In this document: piece by piece, positions 58,801 through 64,000 of the stretch
Position numbering within the stretch: the first letter of the stretch is position 1
Layout of the letters: every line of letters starts with the position of its first letter
Assembly (NCBI GenBank): GCA_964019425.1
Contig: OZ025803.1
Span: forward strand, 1,105,001-1,169,000
DNA from: Flectonema sp. DT1601
Lineage: Eukaryota > Euglenozoa > Diplonemea > Diplonemida > Diplonemidae
Direction: 5' to 3'
DNA length: 64,000 nucleotides
Program-made: the position numbers and the translations under genes
The notes under the pieces: generated by a model
What the model saw: the letters and a program-made list of their open reading frames with translations, nothing else
Databases searched by the model: none
Told to the model about the DNA's origin: nothing

Positions 58801-60666
58801 AATCTAAAATAAAACGAGGAATCATCAGCGGAAATAGATCCCTTCTCCAACCCTCCTGTGCAAACGGGTAGGGAATAGAATCACAACGACCTTCCTCCTT
58901 TCTTTTTTTGGTTTTGTAACGCCCAATACCCATACCTAAGTCGTGGGATGCGCGCTTTTTGTCGCAGCGTCACAGCTGATGTGCTGTCCTGTTCCTTTTT
59001 AATGCTCCCTCCGCTAACGCGGTGGACAAAGAGTGGGAGTAAAGAAAAAAATAAAAAAATATAAAATATGGTTCCGCATCAATAGCGATAATCTTAAAGA
59101 ATAAAAGAATTAAAAAATAAATGAAAAGGAAAAAATGGCTGTCATCTGTGCTCGGATGAAATCTCGCTGTCCTTTCTGTTTCGTTCCCGTTCCTCAATTA
59201 TTTTACTTCTTTTTTTTAAATCAAAAAGAGCTATTTTTGTTACATTTTTTTTGGATAAAAAAAAGAAAAAAAAAAGTCAGTAACATGGTGATCTTTTTTG
59301 TAGTCTTTGGAGATTTCATCACCACCGTGGCTTTTCTTTTAATATTGATGATTTTACTTAGTCAGTTGTCGTGCTCTTCCCCTACCAAAAATAGTGATTC
59401 CAAAATAGAGAGGTTTAATGACATAATTATTCCTATTCAAAAAACGGTCCAATTATGTGTTTGCATTCTTTTATTTTTTTATTTTTAATATCTCACTGAA
59501 CGCCACCTGATTCGTACTAAAGAAATAAAAATTGAGCTGAGGCGGTGCTTCAGTTCGTTTTCGTGTGAGGGAAGTAGTAGTAAATCGAATAGCTGTCTGA
59601 AAGGAATCTAAAGGAAAAAAAATGATAAATATTTAAATGGAGGATTTGTGTGAAGGACAATTGTCTTCACACTAACACAACGTGGAGGAGAACATGGTGG
59701 TGCGGAGTCAGTTTGCCCGATGCCACTATGTGCGACCTCTGCTTGTAATTCGAAGTAGAATGTTTTTGTTTTTTGTCTTTTTTGAAATAGTAGAGAAGGG
59801 AGAAAAAGAAAAAGAAAATAAAAGTACCACAGCGCGTGAAGAAGGATTGACTAATAGCTATGTCTCTGCGTCACGCACTGAGAATAAATTGTTTTCCCCC
59901 CTTGTTTTTCTTTCCTTCTGTTCGTCTTGTGGTTGCCTTTACGTGCTCAGCTTGCAGATTGCGGTGCCTCATATTGAAGCGTCTTGGTGCAAGGTTACTA
60001 GGTGGTGATTGATTTCCCCTCCCAGTTTTCAAATTTTTCGATTCTTTTTGCTTTTCAGCTTTCTCCACCTTTCTAGGAAACACGTATAAGACCGTGGGCC
60101 TTGATAAAGTCTTTGTGCACAGCACTCAAGATCTACTTTAATAATCTGTTTACTGACATTTGTCATGGAACAGTAAAGATTGACAAAATGCGTGAAAAAC
60201 TTGATATTTTCTTTTTTCAAAAAAACGGGAGTCACTTTTAGAAGCTTTTGAGACTCACGCCCTTACTCTTTCTCTGAGACTTCGAAGAGGGGGAGGGGTA
60301 ATCCTTGTTTTTTTTAATATCCAGAGATCTCCTTGTCTCGTGACTACATTTTCCCTAATTTCTCTCGATCAACTGACACTCACCACATGAGCTCCCCTCC
60401 CTTCTCAACTCTTCTTCCCTCCCAAACGACCTGCGGTCAATAACACTGCACAGTAATGTCCTGCGTCTTCGCCAATGCATGGATGATATTCTTTTGGAAC
60501 TTGTTGGTACTTTTGTTAAATTAATTTTTCTTCTCTTGACAGGAATAGTGAATTCGAAGTAGGCAGCTCCCTTCAGGGTCATCATACAGGCTGATTTAGT
60601 TTTACATTCGCTGACGCTTTTGAAAACATCACTCAAAGTGATGTGATTAATGAATGAATTGTACTG
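52896..60666. other. 7.8-kb gene-poor, homopolymer-rich block
   Basis: I find no supportable gene. Open frames up to ~150 codons occur on both strands but are poly-Lys/poly-Phe products of A and T tracts or lack any family resemblance (for example 58398-58850 minus, 59135-59488 plus and 59682-60008 plus). Local features are a perfect 9-bp hairpin at 54838-54861, a 14-bp palindrome CCCTCAATTGAGGG at 56172-56185, and many A/T runs of 12-25 nt. An acceptor-like TTCTTCTCTTGACAG ends at 60542, ahead of the next gene. No strand change occurs across the block. Confidence 0.6.
54838..54861. other. Perfect 9-bp inverted repeat (hairpin)
   Basis: AACAGCAGG, six bases (GAGATT), then CCTGCTGTT. It stands out in the AT-rich block. 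It could be part of a structured RNA or be chance. Confidence 0.7.
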
Positions 60667-62931
60667 ATGGGAACTCTCAAAGATCTGATACCCGACAGCG
60701 ATGATGATAATGTGGACGAGTCAATTTCAGTTTTGCGGGAGGAAAATTTAACGCTCCCCACAAGGGAGGATTTAGAGCATTATCCTGAGATGTTGAAAGA
60801 CGCAGTCAGCAAAATAGGAACTCAGATAATGCAACTTATCCTCGTACCTCGACTGATGTTATGGGTAAGACGATTGCGAAAAGAAAAAGCACAGCCGACA
60901 GCCGTATCAGGTCTAACGTTAGATATTATGAAACAACAACCTTTATATTCATCATGGCCTGACAACCTTCTGTATGAAGTGATGAATAAGTTCAAACCTG
61001 TTTACTACGATGTCGGTGAGTTTGTAGTACACGAGGGAGAGCCAAGTAGGGGGATGATGTTCTTACTCGCTGGTAGACTTGATTGCTTGAAAAGAAAAAG
61101 TAAAAGGCGTGAAAAACCAGTTTATATTACCCTCACTCACTTTAGTCCAATCTGTCTAATTGGAGACTACTCAGCATTTAGTCAAGAACCCAGAGCTGCT
61201 TCTATTAAAGCAACAGATCCATCAGTGTTGGCATTCTTATCAAATGTTGACTTTAAGAATGTCATTTCAAAGCTTGACCCGATCATATTTGAAAAAAGTA
61301 TTTCTGGGATAGTACAAAAGAAGAGTCAGGGAGTTAAACTACTACTACACCCGCCAAGTACAATATCTGATGAGCAATTGATGCAGAATATTTTATTTAA
61401 AGATGTCTCATCACAGGTTTTGGAATTTCTACGAACAAAGTGCAGCCAACACACTGTTGGTAATAAGGTAGTGTTATTCCAAGGGGGAGTGGTGCCTACA
61501 GAAATAATCTTCTTATCACATGGTCATTGTCTTGTGAGTGAATGCCTGAACGATGAAGACGAGACTAATATTGTTTTATCAGAAATAACTGCCCCCCAAT
61601 GGATTGGTACTTCCTCGATGGTAAAACAACAACCGATGCCCCACCAGATGAAGACCTGCGCTAAATGTTGTTTTTGGAAATTGCGGCTTGTTGATTTCAA
61701 GTCTCTGCGATACTCCTGTCCGGATACCTGGAGACAGTTGCAAGTAATTGAATTGCGTGAAGAAACCTTCACTACTGGTTACGAGGAGTCACAGCTACAC
61801 GACTTAGTAGCATCAGTTCCCATAATAAAACAATGTTTTGCTTCTGAGATCGAAGTATTTCAATCATCGAAGGCAACTTTAGAAGAACAAGTTATTGTTC
61901 TAAAAATACAGCCTTTTATAAGTCTCGCGGTGAAGTTTAAACTCAGGCTGTACAGACCCCTGCAAACAATAACTTCCAAGAGTGAGATATGCAACAGAAT
62001 TATAATTCCGTTATCTGGTAAGCTGACAATAGTAACTTCAGGTATTGACAGGGAATGGTATATTGGTGAACCAGCTGGTTTCACATCAGTTTTGCCACAC
62101 CGTTGGGCTCACTCATCATTTGCAGCAACAACTGTACAATGCTTAGAGCTGTCTAGTTCTTTATATGTCACTCATATGAAGGAACAAGGTAAATATCGTG
62201 AAGCAGCAAAACTATCAAAGTATTTAATAAATCCGATTGCCTGCTCTGATAGTCAGTACGATAGGAGTCAGATTGTCGTTGAGCATTTAAGGACTCCACA
62301 CATGTACCCTGTGAGCTCCTCTACCAGCTACAGTTGTACTGAGTGGGGGACAATCGATTTCATGTGGAAGGGAATCCCCAGTAAGAAGCATCGCGAAAAG
62401 ATTGCCAGGCGAGCAAAAATGGTTCAAAACAGAGATCAGGCAGCTGGTAACGTGTCGGAGCTTCAGGATCGGTTAAATGCTGTTCCGCGGATTGAGAAGG
62501 AAAAGAAAAAATCAGCTGTTTTTGAAGTCCCAATCACACCACTATCACCAGACAAGCGAGGAATGACATCGATAAATGTGATTTCAGCCTTTACGAATGC
62601 TACCTTGTCGGCAGAGAGTAGTTATGATGTTCCATTATCAATACCCTCATATGTTGACAGGTCTCCTCCTGAGGAATCGTTGCACCCAAAGCCTCCTCCA
62701 AAACCTTTTAATATCCATAAACGATTGTATCCAAATTACCTGCAGCATCCTCCCCTCAGAACTCTTCTGGGAAAGGTTCGTCGTCCTCGCTCTGCAGCCA
62801 TGGCTGCTTGTCTTGAATCGACTCCGAAGTACATTGCAAGCCCCATTCCACATTCCGAGCCCTGTCCTCCTCCTCCGTCATCTACGTTTTCAGACTCCAA
62901 GAAGGGACTCGACGTTGAGTGGGGGTTCTGA
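60667..62931 (+). CDS. Divergent cyclic-nucleotide-binding-domain protein
   Basis: 754 residues, one exon. An acidic N-terminus (SDDDNVDES) precedes a first CNBD at ~90-215: YYDVGEFVVHEGEPSRGMMFLLAG, then IGDYSAFSQEPRAASIKATD, which keeps the Arg but has Asp in the Glu position. A second (~235-370: VVLFQGGVVPTEIIFLSHG ... QWIGTSSMV) and a third (~395-520: LRLYRPLQTITSKSEI ... WYIGEPAGF) are recognisable by strand pattern but have lost the cassette Glu/Arg pair. The C-terminal ~230 residues are basic then Pro-rich (PPEESLHPKPPPKPF). Kinetoplastids have similar multi-CNBD proteins associated with the flagellum or cyclic-AMP response; I cannot name the orthologue. It belongs to a different branch from the giant at 27282. 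Confidence 0.85.
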   Translation: MGTLKDLIPDSDDDNVDESISVLREENLTLPTREDLEHYPEMLKDAVSKIGTQIMQLILVPRLMLWVRRLRKEKAQPTAVSGLTLDIMKQQPLYSSWPDNLLYEVMNKFKPVYYDVGEFVVHEGEPSRGMMFLLAGRLDCLKRKSKRREKPVYITLTHFSPICLIGDYSAFSQEPRAASIKATDPSVLAFLSNVDFKNVISKLDPIIFEKSISGIVQKKSQGVKLLLHPPSTISDEQLMQNILFKDVSSQVLEFLRTKCSQHTVGNKVVLFQGGVVPTEIIFLSHGHCLVSECLNDEDETNIVLSEITAPQWIGTSSMVKQQPMPHQMKTCAKCCFWKLRLVDFKSLRYSCPDTWRQLQVIELREETFTTGYEESQLHDLVASVPIIKQCFASEIEVFQSSKATLEEQVIVLKIQPFISLAVKFKLRLYRPLQTITSKSEICNRIIIPLSGKLTIVTSGIDREWYIGEPAGFTSVLPHRWAHSSFAATTVQCLELSSSLYVTHMKEQGKYREAAKLSKYLINPIACSDSQYDRSQIVVEHLRTPHMYPVSSSTSYSCTEWGTIDFMWKGIPSKKHREKIARRAKMVQNRDQAAGNVSELQDRLNAVPRIEKEKKKSAVFEVPITPLSPDKRGMTSINVISAFTNATLSAESSYDVPLSIPSYVDRSPPEESLHPKPPPKPFNIHKRLYPNYLQHPPLRTLLGKVRRPRSAAMAACLESTPKYIASPIPHSEPCPPPPSSTFSDSKKGLDVEWGF

Positions 62932-63394
62932 ATACGTACGACGTCTATCTCGGTCCATGAAATAGATGTGGGGGATTCGCTAAAAGTAAAACTTTTTCAA
63001 GCGGGAAAACGCGGCTTCCCGTGTTATTGCAACACCTCGGTCACTGCAGAAGACTAATATTATTTATTGATTGTCACTGTGACACTTTCTGTCAATATAG
63101 TCAAAATGTTTACACACGTTGAATATATTGGCCAGTCAATGTTGATACCACTGAGTAGTTTTCTTGTCATTTAGTAAACAAATATTTAACAGCACATTCT
63201 AAAGTTAATATGTTTCGACTGTCGCGGACATTGTTTGATTTCAAGGTATAGAGTCAACTCTGTTTGCTGATACGATTTGCACAAAAAAACAAAATTTATA
63301 TTTCTCTTCCTTCAGGAACGAACACAAGGCAGGAGGAAAAAGAAAAAAAAGGCAACATAAAGTATAGCCAGACCATGAACAACTGACCCTGCAA
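62932..63394. other. Intergenic region
   Basis: 3' UTR and spacer of mixed composition. It holds the acceptor TTTCTCTTCCTTCAG ending at 63315, 80 nt before the next ATG. Confidence 0.6.
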
Positions 63395-64000
63395 ATGTTA
63401 TCGGAGACGAGACCTCGCACTACGAAGATAGAAATAGAAGTTGAAGACGCGAGTAGTGATGATGAGATACCTGGTATGCAATTGAGACCTAGGGGGGGTG
63501 CAGTCCCGGTTGGAATGGGAGGATACATGCTTCAGATATATAAAGACTCAAGTATTCAGTACAGCACGCCGTACTCAGATGTTACATTCAATGGTGAAGG
63601 TGCTGGAGAGGTGGTTGATAATTACTTTACGAGTGAATTATTATATAAACATGCTGGCACTCCAAGTGTGAGCGTCAACAGCAGTTTTGCTTCTGCCGCA
63701 CTCACACCTCCATTAACATGTAGAAGTGATCCACTTCATGGAGAGACTGATACTTCTAGTATGAGCATTGTTATTGAAAAACTTGCTGGTGATGAACTCT
63801 CCCTGTCATTCTCAGAGGGAGCTCTTATTGTTGAGTCCACTAATGACCCGGCTCTTGAAATTGTAGTCGGCAAGCGACTAACACATGTTGGTGGTTGTCA
63901 GATGGTCACTCCTCAAGATGTCTCCTCCAGCGCTCGCGGGGCCACCGTTCTCACCCTGCGATTCAGAGACGAGCAATATACACCTGACTATGCCGGTTGG
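63395..64000 (+). CDS. PDZ-like domain protein, 5' part only
   Basis: The frame is open from the ATG at 63395 to the window end (202 codons, no stop), so the gene continues to the right. The first ~40 residues are charged and probably disordered (EVEDASSDDE). Residues ~145-195 have a PDZ-like arrangement: SLSFSEGALIVESTNDPALEI (carboxylate-loop and strand region), VVGKRLTHVGGCQM (the I-x-x-V-x-G turn), and TVLTLRFRD as the last strand. Such single PDZ-like modules are common in kinetoplastid hypothetical proteins. The function is unknown. Start choice rests on the acceptor at 63315 and on upstream stops. Confidence 0.8.
   Translation, partial: MLSETRPRTTKIEIEVEDASSDDEIPGMQLRPRGGAVPVGMGGYMLQIYKDSSIQYSTPYSDVTFNGEGAGEVVDNYFTSELLYKHAGTPSVSVNSSFASAALTPPLTCRSDPLHGETDTSSMSIVIEKLAGDELSLSFSEGALIVESTNDPALEIVVGKRLTHVGGCQMVTPQDVSSSARGATVLTLRFRDEQYTPDYAGW

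Noticed and set aside
59135-60008. Two plus-strand frames of 108-117 codons (one with a hydrophobic stretch)
   Set aside because: No family resemblance, T-tract driven hydrophobicity and no clear acceptor just upstream. Expression data could change this.

Overview
The window looks like nuclear DNA of a flagellated protist, most probably a euglenozoan that has cis-introns (a diplonemid- or early kinetoplastid-like lineage). This placement is inference from four things seen in the sequence. (1) Every protein gene and the one RNA gene I can support lie on the + strand, as in a polycistronic array. (2) Most start codons have a pyrimidine-rich AG acceptor 5-125 nt upstream with no visible partner donor, as expected for spliced-leader addition. 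(3) One gene (39658-42746) closely resembles BILBO1, the flagellar pocket collar protein of trypanosomes. (4) The SRP RNA gene has a tRNA-like B box upstream. Unlike trypanosomatids, many genes also carry GT-AG introns, mostly 57-120 nt, with GTATG-type donors and A-rich ...ACAACAG acceptors. Intergenic DNA is AT-rich and full of A and T homopolymers.

Layout. 1-2177: AT-rich, one small membrane-protein ORF. 2178-5657: seven-exon coiled-coil gene. 5917-6933: fibrillarin with a Gly/Lys instead of Gly/Arg N-terminus. 8119-9049: two-exon protein with a tentative CFAP300 resemblance. 9251-9517: small Cys-rich protein. 9733-10038: SRP (7SL) RNA. 10135-11043: CLAMP-domain (C1a-32/CFAP119-like) axonemal protein. 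11676-12317: DedA/VTT-like membrane protein. 12432-14001: two near-identical cold-shock-domain/RGG genes in tandem. 15132-18962: kinesin with a long N-terminal extension. 19395-20780: HAUS6-like protein. 21047-26020: long coiled-coil protein whose first intron holds a foreign insert. 27282-39480: an eight-exon gene for a protein of about 3,872 residues built from about 26 tandem cyclic-nucleotide-binding domains. 39658-42746: BILBO1-like gene with a decayed hAT-type transposon in its first intron. 43452-44186: DHHC palmitoyltransferase. 45101-49201: P4-ATPase (lipid flippase). 51655-52895: CCCH zinc-finger protein. 52896-60666: 7.8 kb without a supportable gene. 60667-62931: a second, divergent CNBD protein. 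63395-64000: 5' part of a PDZ-like protein running off the window.

Many of the genes point to the flagellum and microtubule cytoskeleton (CLAMP, BILBO1-like, kinesin, HAUS6-like, two large coiled-coil proteins, perhaps CFAP300). The tandem-CNBD protein is the most unusual object here. Its central 19 repeats keep the phosphate-binding-cassette Glu and Arg, so it could bind many cyclic nucleotides (or related ligands) per chain. All exon joins were read by eye from GT-AG signals and reading-frame continuity; no searches were run.
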